From the NCBI RefSeq assembly GCF_003369915.1, contig NC_046675.1:2728001-2792000 (forward strand): 64,000 bases of DNA, in the 5' to 3' direction. How positions within the stretch are numbered: position 1 is the stretch's first letter; each line of letters opens with the position of its first letter. The translations under genes and the position numbers were made by a program. Below are positions 1 to 10,456 of the stretch, in pieces. The notes beneath the pieces were generated by a model that saw only the letters and a program-made list of their open reading frames with translations, did no database searches and was not told where the DNA came from. This DNA comes from Drosophila miranda (Eukaryota > Arthropoda > Insecta > Diptera > Drosophilidae).

Positions 1-1124
1 AATTGCGCGCATAATTTACAATAACAATATCGCCGGTGTTAGTAACCGCTAATCCAATTGGCGGGCCACCGGCATCCAGAGGCACGAGCTTGGAATTCAA
101 TTTCGAGAGCAGCGCCACGCACGGAGATACAGTAGCTGGCCTCCGGTGGGTGGGTGGGTTGAGGCAGCGATGGGGTGGCAGCATCAGTCAAACAAGCAAC
201 TCAATCACAGACCGCCGCCGAGTGCTTCAGAGGGGGGGTGCGTTGTCCTCACACCCCATTCAAGCCCAACGAGTGCTGGTGTGGGGGCGTTCCCCTTATG
301 GGCACGGCCAACAGGTTTGCATTTCCATCAGCGGCGGTGCGTCGCGCCGGTCGAATCGCTGTTGTTATCGGCAATGATGTTTTTACTTGTCGACACTTGC
401 TCATGGATTATGCAGAGGTATCTTCTGAATTTTTAATGCCACCAGCGTCGAGTCGCGCCCAGGGGGAGTGGAATGTGGGATGGAAAGAACGAAAGTCAGA
501 GGAAGACCTGGGAATGGAAGCTAATGAAAAGGGCAAGCTCCGAGTTGGCGGGCAGGAGAGTGGGTTCGAGTGGGCTCGAATGGGTTGGGTGGGTGCACAC
601 CCAGAGAGGTTTGTTTTCCTGTTAAATTGCAGCATATTGAGCCATTTTTCAGTGCCTGCCTCCAGTGGGTGGGAGGCTGAGTCGCAAAGAGGGTGGAGTG
701 GGCTGTTTAAATAATTAATTGCTGCTAAATACCTTGGCCATTTAGGTACAAAGCAGCACCAGAAACAACAGAGCAACAGAGCTCATTGGGAACTTAACGA
801 AGTGTGGAATACCCTGAAAAATGTATAAGATACGACAGGACTAAGGGATACAGATTTTGGTTACAGAAACATATAAAGAAGAATTTACAGAGCTAAGGAA
901 TGGGGAACCTCAGGAACACTTGACCATACAATTAGTCTTATATCTTCACTGATTACTCCATTCACACTACCAGACACCCTTGAGGCTTTGCTTTGAGTAA
1001 GGGTATTGTGATACCCATGTAATTAGTGCCCCTTCCCTCGATGTCTCGACATTGTTTAAACGTGCATGAAAGCGGCTTTCATTCAGCTCCTTCCAACTCT
1101 TCTCCGGCTCCGGATCCTTTCCAG
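1..1124. other. Upstream or intronic DNA of Ets96B; no exon identified
   Basis: This left-edge stretch holds no reading frame with recognisable protein features. The open frames between about 36 and 714 have no family similarity I can see and low-complexity composition. It most likely represents an intron of the Ets96B gene, because the first recognised exon at 1125 begins after a pyrimidine-rich acceptor and opens in mid-codon. Confidence 0.5.
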
Positions 1125-1246
1125 AAACGTCCAGCGCTGCCGCCGCCGCCGCTGCTGCTGCTGTCTATTGCAACGATGTCTCCTCTGGGCAGCACTTCCA
1201 GGCCAACACGAAAATCGAGCACGCGGACTCCACCACGACAGCGGCA

Positions 1247-1305
<59 letters not shown>

Positions 1306-2251
1306 TCAGCATCACCAACAGCAACTGCAGCATGCGGCACTGCACCCGCACCATCATCATCATCATGGACACCACCAGCAGGCGGAGCAGCAGGCCCTGA
1401 CCCACCTGACTCCACTGCATGCAGCCTCCGCCTTCAAGTTCAGCCACACGGCTGTCATCTCCAGCTCGGCTGTCTATGGCACGCCCGCGCACTATGTGCA
1501 CCAGCAGCAGACGCAGTCCCAGTCGCATGCCACCGTCTATCGAGATCTCTCCCCCACCTCGGCGGCGGCGGTGAGTGATGCAGAACTGAAGTACGATAGC
1601 GGTCCGTACAATGCCACCATATCCTCCACCTATCCCGGGGCTCTGCGGCCCAGCGTGGTGGATTCGACCACGTCCAGCGACGCGGAGCTGCGTCTGGACC
1701 AGTTCTATGCCAGCAATGGCATCTCCACCAGCAGCAATGGCCAGCCCATAAGCCAGCGTCGCGGCTCGCTGCAACTGTGGCAGTTCCTGGTGGCCCTTCT
1801 GGATGAGCCCAACACCAGGTGAGAGTCCGTAATGTGAATCACCTTCTTTGTGACTATCCTTCTGTCTATTCGCAGTGCCAGTTGCATTGCCTGGACCGGC
1901 CGGGGCATGGAGTTCAAGCTGATCGAGCCCGAGGAGGTGGCCCGACGCTGGGGCCTCCAGAAGAACCGCCCGGCCATGAACTACGACAAGCTGTCCCGCA
2001 GTCTCCGCTACTACTACGAGAAGGGCATCATGCAGAAGGTGAATGGGGAGCGTTATGTCTACCGCTTCGTCTGCGATCCGGATGCGCTGTTCAACATGGC
2101 CTACGGCCATCTCACCGCCGGAACCGGCAAGGGCGATCAGCACCAGCTGACTCTGTCGCTGGCCAAGACGCCGCCAGCTCCCACCGATGCCCAGTCTCCT
2201 CGCGTGCCAAAGTCGGACTATTATGACACGGCCGGCTTGCATAAGTATTAG
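1125..2251 (+). CDS. Ets96B: ETS-domain transcription factor, PEA3/ETV type, 3' exons (partial)
   Basis: Nuclear DNA-binding transcription factor of the PEA3 (ETV1/4/5) ETS subfamily. Two exons are visible: 1125-1818 and 1876-2251, joined across a 57-nt GT-AG intron. The first opens with two bases completing a codon, so earlier coding exons lie to the left and the N terminus is missing. Visible protein is about 355 aa: an alanine run, a long glutamine run (about 1247-1305), a histidine-rich stretch, a Ser/Thr-rich linker, then the ETS domain starting at SLQLWQFL and interrupted by the intron after EPNT. The recognition helix carries [17 protein letters not shown] and the domain ends near [10 protein letters not shown], as in PEA3 proteins. 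The tail ends in LHKY. A poly(A) signal AATAAA lies at 2672-2677. The family call is firm; the gene name rests on this being the PEA3-class ETS gene next to polybromo. Confidence 0.88.
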
Positions 2252-2743
2252 TGCTTGCACGTGGACTGTGGGCGGAGCGTGGGATTGTTGCCGGATGGGC
2301 GTGGTTGTTGGGTCTCTTGTACATTGTGTAATTTAGTTGCGTGGGTGCGGAGTGCGGGGTGAATGTCGAATGAAGGTTTCGCTATGATGACATAAATAAC
2401 GGGAAAGAGTGCTAGACAACAACAACAAGTGCGTGAAGGTTGGGAAACGTCGAAAAACGTGATGTTCGATTTGTAACGGCACAAATGCAATACTCTCTCT
2501 GATTTATTGTTTTTGTTCATCAAAGCGAGGCCTACGCGAGGCATACGCACACGCAATACGATATTTATATACCACAATACATAAGTACATATATATATAT
2601 ATGTATGTATATATAGAAGATGTCCACCATTAATCGTAGTTTGCGTTGAGGTTGAGTTACAAAAATACTTAAATAAACTATGAACCGTTTTCTGTTCGTT
2701 ACAAAGTGGCAGCCTTGTTCCATTTCCCCCTGGGTGGGCGTCA
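2252..2743. other. Shared 3' flank of two convergent genes
   Basis: The stop codons of Ets96B (+) and the 316-aa gene (-) face each other across 492 bp. The interval contains AATAAA on the + strand at 2672-2677, very close to the minus-strand stop, and a TTTATT (AATAAA on the - strand) near 2501. The two 3' UTRs therefore probably overlap. A (TA/TATG)n stretch lies around 2588-2614. No gene is seen here. Confidence 0.5.
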
Positions 2744-4126
2744 CTACTCCCTCTTCTTCTTTTTGGGCACAGAATCGTCGGAGTCCTCGCTGCTGGAATC
2801 GTTGGCACTGCTGCTGTTGCTGTTGTTGCTGCTCTCCGGCTTGCGCTTCTGCGGCGTCTTCTTGGCCAGCTTCTCCACATAGGCCTTCACCTTGTCCGGC
2901 TGGGGCGTGTAGGCCCAGTGGATCAGCTGCAAATGGAGATCTGTGGGCTCGCCCGACTCCGAGTCGAACAGCTTGGCCTCCTCGCTCTTGATCTGCTCCA
3001 GCAGCTTGGCTATCTGGCGATTGCGCACAATGTCCCAGCTGGTGCTGTCGTCCTCCTTGGGGTACATGGTGCGCAGGTGCTTGTAGTTGCCCTTGGCCTT
3101 GGAGCCGCCGTAGGCAGCCAGGAACTCGACGGACAGATCCTCTTTGGGCTCTGGCAGCTTGGACACGACGGCATAGGCCAAATAGGCGCGATTCTCCTTG
3201 ATGCGGTTCTCGGCCTCGAACTTCTCCAGGAAATCCTCCAGCACCTGGACTCCCTCCTTGATGGAATTGATCTTGTCCTCGTTCTTGGTGCCGGACAGCA
3301 CTCGCTTGGAGCTGCCAATCAATCCCTTGATGGCCAGCCTCTGGTAGTCCGGGTCACGCTCCGCCAGAATGCTGCAATGTGGGATTGAATCGAATGCATA
3401 TACTCGTACAATATATTGAAATATTGTGGATACAGGCAGAGCAGTGGAATGTGCGGATATATGTACAAGTGACGAGGGGTACACATATACGTATTCGATA
3501 TAATTACGAACCGCTTCGCTAGCAGAGAGCAGCAGAGAGGCATACAGCAAGAGCGGCGCGGTGCTCGCTCTATCAATCTAATGAGACTTCCGAGTTCGAA
3601 ACACTCTATAACTGTGACATGACATCATAAGATGCCGCTGCCGCTCACTGCCGCTCGCTGCTCGCCCGAAGGTCGGTCATCGCTAGCCTCATTGGTATGC
3701 CCCAAATGGAGCACGCCTCCTTCAGCGCTTACCTCAGCGTTGCCTCCGCCGCCGCCTTGTCCTTGAAGCCCAGTCCGGGCACGGTCTCCACCTTATCCTC
3801 GTTGTCAGTCTTGGCGTTCTTGCTGGACGCCCCGCCGCCATTATCCTCCAGCCATTTCTCGAACACGCCAATCGCCTCATTGATGTTCTTCAGTTTCTCC
3901 TCCGCCTTGGTCACTGCATTTGCATTGGAGCGGGGAGGAATCAAGTGAGTGGGGAGAGACTAACGCTATGATTGAAACACTCACAGGTCAGCACTCGCTT
4001 GGCGCGTCCAAGGAGACCGCGAACGGTCAGCTTTCGGTACTGCATGTCATGATCCTCGAGCAGCTTCAGCGTCTCCAGGGCCTTTTCCATGTCCTTGAAA
4101 CCAAACTTTGACTCTCCCTCCGACAT
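2744..4126 (-). CDS. Nuclear-looking protein with duplicated helical domain, function unknown
   Basis: Three exons, read leftwards: 4126-3985, 3913-3733 and 3371-2744, giving 316 aa. I do not recognise a named family. The start is MSEGESKFGF at 4126, because upstream in-frame codons are low-complexity and lie outside a plausible 5' UTR. Residues about 8-72 and about 96-160 are two copies of one unit. Each begins GFKD, has a GL(L/I)G-x-x-KRVL core and ends in an acidic amphipathic helix. A third region (about 165-270) is rich in Lys/Glu helices. The C terminus is Ser/Asn/Asp-rich and ends in a basic cluster PKKKKRE that could be a nuclear localisation signal. No signal peptide or membrane segment is present. 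Intron 1 falls inside the first repeat directly after KRVL. Good codon use and consistent splice phases make it a real gene. Confidence 0.8.
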
Positions 4127-5218
4127 GGCTGCTTCTTTGGTTGATAGAATAAATGTGATGTGTGCGTATCTGCGTATCTGATGAATACCGTCCACGATGT
4201 GCGAGCGGCAGACTACGACTAATTTCGGAGGTCCAAGTTTTGGGCAGCACAGCCCCTCGACTGCGACGACGGCGAGCGGGTGTTCAGCCAATGAGGCCAT
4301 CGGCAAGAGCGCGTGCGAGCGGCACTGAGCGCCACTGAGCAGGCCAGAGCTGGCTAGAGCAGGGGCCAATTAGATAAGCGCCACAAAATAACCGGGTGAC
4401 GCTGCCATATTCCGGGGCAACCGGTTTGTTGTCGTAGCTACGGAGCAAAACAGAACACACAAAAACTAAACAATGCCCTGACGTCATCCCCCTTAGAGGC
4501 TGATAACCGAAACACCATATGGGAGCGGAGCACAGGAGCGGATACACAACCTTCAAAGAAACCACAGCCATTGGAAAGCCATAGCGAAGACTCGGTTATA
4601 CGAATAGGAAATTTTCAAGCAGTTAAGCGAAGGTCGAGTCATGCACACGGCATGTATGCACGTGGGGTAGCATGTGGAAACAAGAACGTGTGTTTTTTGC
4701 AATAGTAGAATCATAATTTTAATACACTTTATATCTTATGAAAGAAATTACAAACATAGTGAAAAGGTTATACGAATAGGCAATTTTCGAGCAGCTCAGC
4801 GAAGCCCGCGTCATGCACACGGGGGGAGAGCATTTGGAAACAATAATGTGTTTTTTGCAATAGTAGAATCATCATTTTAATACACTTTATATCTTATGAA
4901 AGAAATTACAAACATAGTGAAAAGGAGATGATAAGAGTATAAAGTATGAACATCAAACATTGTTGGTATTTGAGAAAAAACTATAGAACAAAGTAGTAGA
5001 AACAATTGGGGAAAGGAGTCCAATTCCGTTGGATATGGTCATTTTGTGCTAACTTTAAATACTCATAATTCATAATTCACAATTAATGATACGATTGTCC
5101 TGGTACGACTGCTTCTTAAACAATACGAAAACATTGGATTGGGTTAATAGTTGTTTCCTGTTGCATTTTAACATTGAACTCGAAACGCTTTGGGCTTAAG
5201 ATGATTGCTTGGCGGAGG
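4127..5218. other. Spacer: 316-aa gene promoter side and polybromo 3' flank
   Basis: About 1.1 kb between the start of the 316-aa gene and the stop codon of polybromo, both on the - strand. It includes a recent 172-bp tandem duplication (listed separately) and A+T-rich DNA that probably holds the polybromo 3' UTR. No gene is seen. Confidence 0.5.
4594..4926. repeat. Tandem duplication, two copies of about 172 bp
   Basis: The block beginning GGTTATACGAATAGG at 4594 recurs at 4766. Both copies contain the same TGCAATAGTAGAATCAT and TATATCTTATGAAAGAAATT segments and end in ACATAGTGAAAAGG. The second half is nearly identical between copies. The first half differs by several substitutions and a short length change around the ATGCACACGG segment. 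It lies between two genes and encodes nothing evident. Confidence 0.9.
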
Positions 5219-8200
5219 TTAGTTGCAGCTGCGGCGAATCTGCAGCACATCGTCCAGCATAAAGTTGCGTAGGTGGCACAGGGCCTGCACAACGCTGTCC
5301 TGATCGCGGGCATTGGGTCCCAGCCAGTGTTCGGGCAGTGGCACCTTCGGCACGACTTGGGCGGGAGTCACGTGTGTGAGGGCTCGCCGCCAGTTGTTGT
5401 TGCAGGCGGCCACATTGAGGTGGCTGCCCGTCTGGAGGCTCTCGATGTACTTGATGTAGGCCTCCGAATGGATGACTCGGGTGGTGCGCGGCGGCACGGT
5501 AACGAACATCGGCTCTGGCGGTGGTCCGAGCACAATCGTTTGCTGCGGCTGTTGCATCATCTGCAGAGTGTGCGGCGCCTGCTGTTGCAGCTGCGCTGCC
5601 TCTGCGGTGTTGGCGGCACGCGGTGAATGGGCATTGTTGGGCGGCAGCGGCACAGTGGCAGCCATCTGGGGCATGTGCTTCTGCCGGCGCGGCACAAAGT
5701 TCTTGCTGCGCTCGGTGATGCCCAAAACCTTTCCGCACTTGCTCAGATGCACTTCGCGCACGTGCTTGATGAGCCGCACCACGTTGGGGAATCCCTGGGT
5801 GGACTTCTTGATGCGAGAACAGTTGCGCCAGAGGCAGACGTACTCAATCTCCACGCCCGACGGCGGATGCCGCTGTATGTGGCCGGTGGCTTCGGAGAGG
5901 CAGTGTTCGGTGCAGTCCGGCATTTCCTCGAACTGGAAATCGCACTTGTCCCACAGGCACTCGAAGGTGAGCGGTGGACCTGTGGACTCCTGGGTGGCGC
6001 TTACCTGGGACGAAGGACTGGCACTGTTCTGCGTGTCATCTATCTCACGGCGCAGGGCTGCCGTCTCCTCGTTCTGTTTGTTGGCGCGATCCTCCCAACT
6101 TTGCTTCACGCTGGACGGTAGATTCTTCCATTCGTTGCCCACCATTCGAGATATGTCCCCAAAGGAGGCCTCTGGATTGCTTTGGCAAATGCCTAAAAAC
6201 GAATATACGATCAGTATCTTATGGAAATCCCACAGACAGTTGAGAGCACTCACCTTTTCGCACTTCGCTGGAGTAGAGAATGTAGCCGGTGAGGCATTTC
6301 TTGGCCGATTTGGCAGCCTTCACTTTGGAGGTCAGAGGCGTGGAGTTCACAGAGGGCGCCGGCGAGGACATGGCCGCTATGTCCGAGCTCAGAGACGGTG
6401 TATCACCATCCATCGAGTCCTCCAACATGCTCAGATCGTTGATCTCGCTCTTCACATCCTTGGCCGGCTTGATGGGAGTCTTGAAGTAGAAGATCTCATC
6501 CTTGGTGACAGCCGAGCTGTGCTGGAACTTGCGCATGTTGCCGGCCACCATTTTGCGCACGGCCTTCTTCAGCTCGTCGTAGACGGACTCGCAGATGTAG
6601 ACGTCGCTCTCGGCTATCTCTGTGGGTCGGGAGTTGATGAACTCCGCATATTCCAGCACGGCGCAGCGACCCACAACACCCACCACGGGACTGACCTCTT
6701 CGACGGTGGTGAGGAGCAGCTCCTGGCGGAAGAACTGCTTGCCCAGGGCGGGGGTCGTTTCGCTGGGGGGCAGCAGCCAGGGACCCTTGAAGTAAGACTT
6801 ACCGTTCTGCTCCCAGATCTGCTGGACCTGCGCCACGGACTGCTTGCCCGTCTGGGTGGCCACGTAGACGAAGTCGCCCGTCTTGATGGCCCCGCTGCAG
6901 ATGGTGTTGTACTGCTGGTAGTAGACACTGTTGTTCTCGGCATTCGGCGGCGGGTCGCAGGACACATTGGGCTTCTCCTTCTCCACCATCGTCTCCTGCA
7001 TTTTGAGCTCCTCCAGCTCTCCCTTGTGCTTCTCGATGCGCTCCTTGAACACGGACATCACGCGCTTCAGCTCCAGCGGCTGGTCGCGCGGCACAAACCT
7101 CACGGAGCTGCCCTCGCGTATCTGGGGCCAGTTCTTGAGCTTCTTGAAGCACCGTCCCTGCAGATTGTAGCGCGACTCGCACACGAACACATCCTTCTCT
7201 TGCAGCCGGTCGGGACGCATCTTGATGTAGTCCTTGATGTGCATCACATAGCACATGCCCAGCACCTTGTCCATGGAGATGGTCTGCGAGATGCTGCTCT
7301 TGAACACCTCCTTCTCGAGGAACTTCCGCGTCGTCACGTGATACGTCTCGTGGGGCCGCACGAAGATCGAGCCCTGCATCAGCTTCTCGTTGCTGGGCGA
7401 TGTCCACAGCCTCTCGATGCAGGCGATCGAGGGTATCTTGTTCTCCGGCATCTGCACGTACACATAGTCGCCGGGGGAGTAAACCTGCTGATTGATTGTC
7501 ATGCTCTCTCCCTTGCTGGCGGCATTGAACTCATCTTTGTCCTGCTCCTGTTCCTGCTCCTCTTGCAGCAGCTTCTGCTGTCGCATCACCTCCACATCGG
7601 CCATCAGGCGCTCCAGCGTAAAGCTCAGAGCCGGCGAGCTGAGCGTGTCCTTGCACAGCTCATCCCGCTTACGTATGAAGTAGGTCTGCAGCTCGATGGA
7701 GTCCTGAAATATATCCGAGTCCGTGCGCGACAGTTTGCGGGCACGCTCCAGGCAGGAGAAGATGTCCTCCTGGTAGATATCCAGACGCTTGTAGGCGCCC
7801 TTGTCCAGCCTTCGCTTGATCAAGTCCAGCGAAATGCCGCGCACCTTGGCCCCCTCGCCCAGCTCATCGTACTCGGCCAGCTCGGCCAGGGAGTCGGAGT
7901 AGCAGCGTCCCTCCTCATCCTGGTGATTGTACAGCGTCGTGAACAGCGTGAGGAACAACTCCTGCACGGCCAGCGGGACATCCGGCAGCGAGTCGCGCTC
8001 GATACGCAGCTGCTGCTTCAACTGCAGCGTCAGCTGCTGCAGCACCAGAGCATCCTTGTAGATCTGCGAGTCGGGCTCGTTGTACTTGCAGGCGTTCTCC
8101 AGCATCAGCAGGAAATCGGCGGCCAGCTCGTCCAGGGTCTCGTAGGCGGACTGCTTCAGCTTCTGGGCAATGCGGTCCATGTCCATGGGCTCCTTGATGA

Positions 8201-10316
8201 TGTCGTAGTAGTCCGGATACTCGCCCTTCGACGGGAGCTTGGTGAAGATCAGCGACAGCTGACGCTTGCCCTTGGGCTCCTGATACTCGCGCAGCGTCTC
8301 ATAGAACTGCCAGAGGCGGTCGGTAACCAGAGCCGTTTTCAGCTTGCGCCCCACCTTGGAGTACTTCTGAAGGGGTTTTTTCACCTCCACGAGGCCCGGG
8401 AACTCCTTGAGCTTCTCGTTGAGGGCTCGCTCTAGAATGTTGGCATCCTCGTAGATGGTGGAGCCCTCCTCGTTGTACTGCCGACAGTTGGAGAACATCA
8501 GGCGGTAGTCGGAGACGACATCCTCCACAGTGGCATAGCGATCGCTGCGTATATTGTGATCGATGGTGCTCATGTCGATGGGATTCTGGATGATGTCGTA
8601 GTAGTCCGGATAGACTTTGCGGGGCGGTTTCTCCATGAACAGCTCGATGGGCCGTCGATTCCCCACCAAGTACTCCACGAGGCATTTCTGGATGGCAAGG
8701 ATCTTCTTCTTGATGGCCCCATTGATGGCAATGCGATTCGTTTTGGGCGAATTCGAGTTGTTCGGCGTGTGCGAGGTGTTCGAGTTGGAATTGGAGTTGA
8801 TGCGCGGCCTGCCCGGCTTCCGCTTCTCCGTCTGGGCGTTGCTCGATGTAAAGCTTTCAGGCTCCAGCAGATCGTCCCCCTCTTCCTCTTCCAGCTCGTC
8901 CCCAGTCTCCTCAAGGGACTCCTCCACCAGCTTGGCGTTCATGATTTTTAGCATCTTGAGAGCATCTTTGTGGGTTCGATGGGTGGGCACGAACGCCTTC
9001 TTGGCGTTGTCTAGCATGAGATACAGATCGGAGGTGAGATCACTTATATTCGCATAATCGCCCTTCTTCAGCTTCGTGTGGATCTGGCTCATGGAAATGG
9101 GCCGCTTGATAATCTCAAAGTATTCCGGGTGAAAGCGACGCACCGGCAGCTTCCACAGGGAGTTGCCCAGCGGTGGCCCCGTTATGCCAGGATGCTCCGA
9201 TGTCCCAGGTGCATTATAAAGGTAATCGAACAGGGCCCACATGGGACCTTCGCCCTTTTTACTCGTCTCCTCGTCATCGGAACTCTCCACCTTTTCTTTT
9301 AGTGCTGCGAATGAAAGTAAATGTAAAATTGTATCTTGAGGGAAAATAAGAGGATTTATTCTCATACCGGCTATGACCGCACTTGACAAACTCTTGAGTC
9401 GCCTGGCCAGCTTCCCCTTGCCCGCTTCCAGCTCGCCACGCCTTTGCATAACAATGCGCTTCAGCGCCTTGGCATCCTTGTAAATCTGCGAGCCCGGCTC
9501 GTTGAAGAGGCAGGCATTCTTAGTCATCTGCAGCAGATCTCGTTCCATTTCCATCAGCGAGGAGTAGGCATTCATTTGGATTTTGGTCGCAATCAGACGC
9601 AGGTCAATCGGATGCTCAATCACATCGTAATAGTCCGGGTAGATCTTCTTTGAGGGCAGCAGCTGGAACATGCGGTACATGGCCCTATCGGTGATCGGGT
9701 CGGTGGCTGTCATTACCGAGGCAAAGAGCTCCTCATACTGATTGAATTCATCGTCGAGATCACCGCATGGCTCCGTGCTGCTTGTCATTCGGCGGATAGT
9801 GCGCGAAATGCGCTTGGCAAGCGGCTCTTCTTCCGCCATGCCATTGGCCTCCATTATGCGCTGCCTCTGCGCCTGGATGTGCTGCCACAGGGCGTGGGCA
9901 TCTCGGTACTCGGCGCTCTCCGGCTTGTAGAAGGCCTTCGCGTTGCCAATCAGCAGCTCCAGGTCGGCCATCAGATCTTCGAGATCGTCGTACGAGTCTG
10001 TCTTGAGTTTCTGCTGTACCTTCAGCAAGTCGATGGGATTCACCACCACGTCGTAGTAGGAGGGCTCCTGCCGTCGCTTGGGCGCCCGTATGAACGTATC
10101 GCACAGCATCGAGCCATCCTCCTTCTTGATGTTCCGTATGGAGTCGTACAACTGCTGGCAGAGCTCGGTCGGATCCAGGCGGCGCTTTTTTCGCGCCGAT
10201 TGTGTCGTTGTCTGCTGCACCGGCGACTGCTCCGGCGTCGAGTCGTCCAGCATCAGCGGATCTTCGTCCTGGCGACTCGATATGGAGCTGGCGCGACGCT
10301 TGCGACTCAGCATCAT
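5219..10316 (-). CDS. polybromo: Polybromo (BAF180), PBAP chromatin-remodelling subunit
   Basis: Subunit that targets the Brahma PBAP (SWI/SNF) complex to acetylated nucleosomes. Exons read leftwards: 10316-9368, 9304-6254, 6192-5219; 1657 aa, the length expected for the fly protein. Domains: six bromodomains at about 50-148, 189-289, 338-437, 514-614, 644-744 and 761-858; two BAH domains at about 917-1034 and 1117-1231; an HMG box at about 1318-1390 that is split by the last intron; then two C2H2-like finger pairs (CLWDKC, CLWRNC) and a Gln/Pro-rich tail. Bromodomains 2, 4 and 5 keep the acetyl-lysine-binding Asn (FNE/YNE); 1, 3 and 6 do not. The start is the MMLSRKRR pair, since in-frame codons further up look like 5' UTR. 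The 63-nt first intron (9305-9367) is a multiple of three without a stop. Confidence 0.97.
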
Positions 10317-10403
10317 GTAACAATAATTATTCTTGTCTTTTCCGCTGAAAAAAATATTATCAAAACGACAACGCGACGCCACCAGACAAAAAAAATGCTA
10401 CAA

Positions 10404-10456
10404 ATAGTGTGACGCCATCACGGTCAGACTTTCGAAATATACCGTAAATATACCGA
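10404..10456 (-). promoter_or_regulatory. Housekeeping core promoter motifs of polybromo
   Basis: About 90-140 bp upstream of the polybromo start codon, on the coding strand, sit GTCACACTA (like Ohler motif 1) at 10404-10413 and two GGTATATTT elements (like Ohler motif 6) within 10434-10456. This pairing is typical of broad Drosophila housekeeping promoters. The start site itself is not determined. Confidence 0.5.

Noticed and set aside
175-714. 179-codon frame near the left edge
   Set aside because: Trp/Gly-rich with no domain similarity and no start context. Better explained as intron or upstream DNA of Ets96B.
1079-2260. Open frame of 393 codons on the - strand
   Set aside because: Antisense to Ets96B. 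Its poly-Leu run is the reverse reading of the CAG repeat.
3590-3610. tRNA B-box-like AGTTCGAAAC
   Set aside because: No A box at a fitting distance and no cloverleaf stems around it.
5472-8435. Open frame of 987 codons on the + strand
   Set aside because: It is antisense to polybromo coding exons and crosses its intron boundary. Its Leu/His/Gln/Val-heavy composition is what G/C-third-base codons give when read in reverse.
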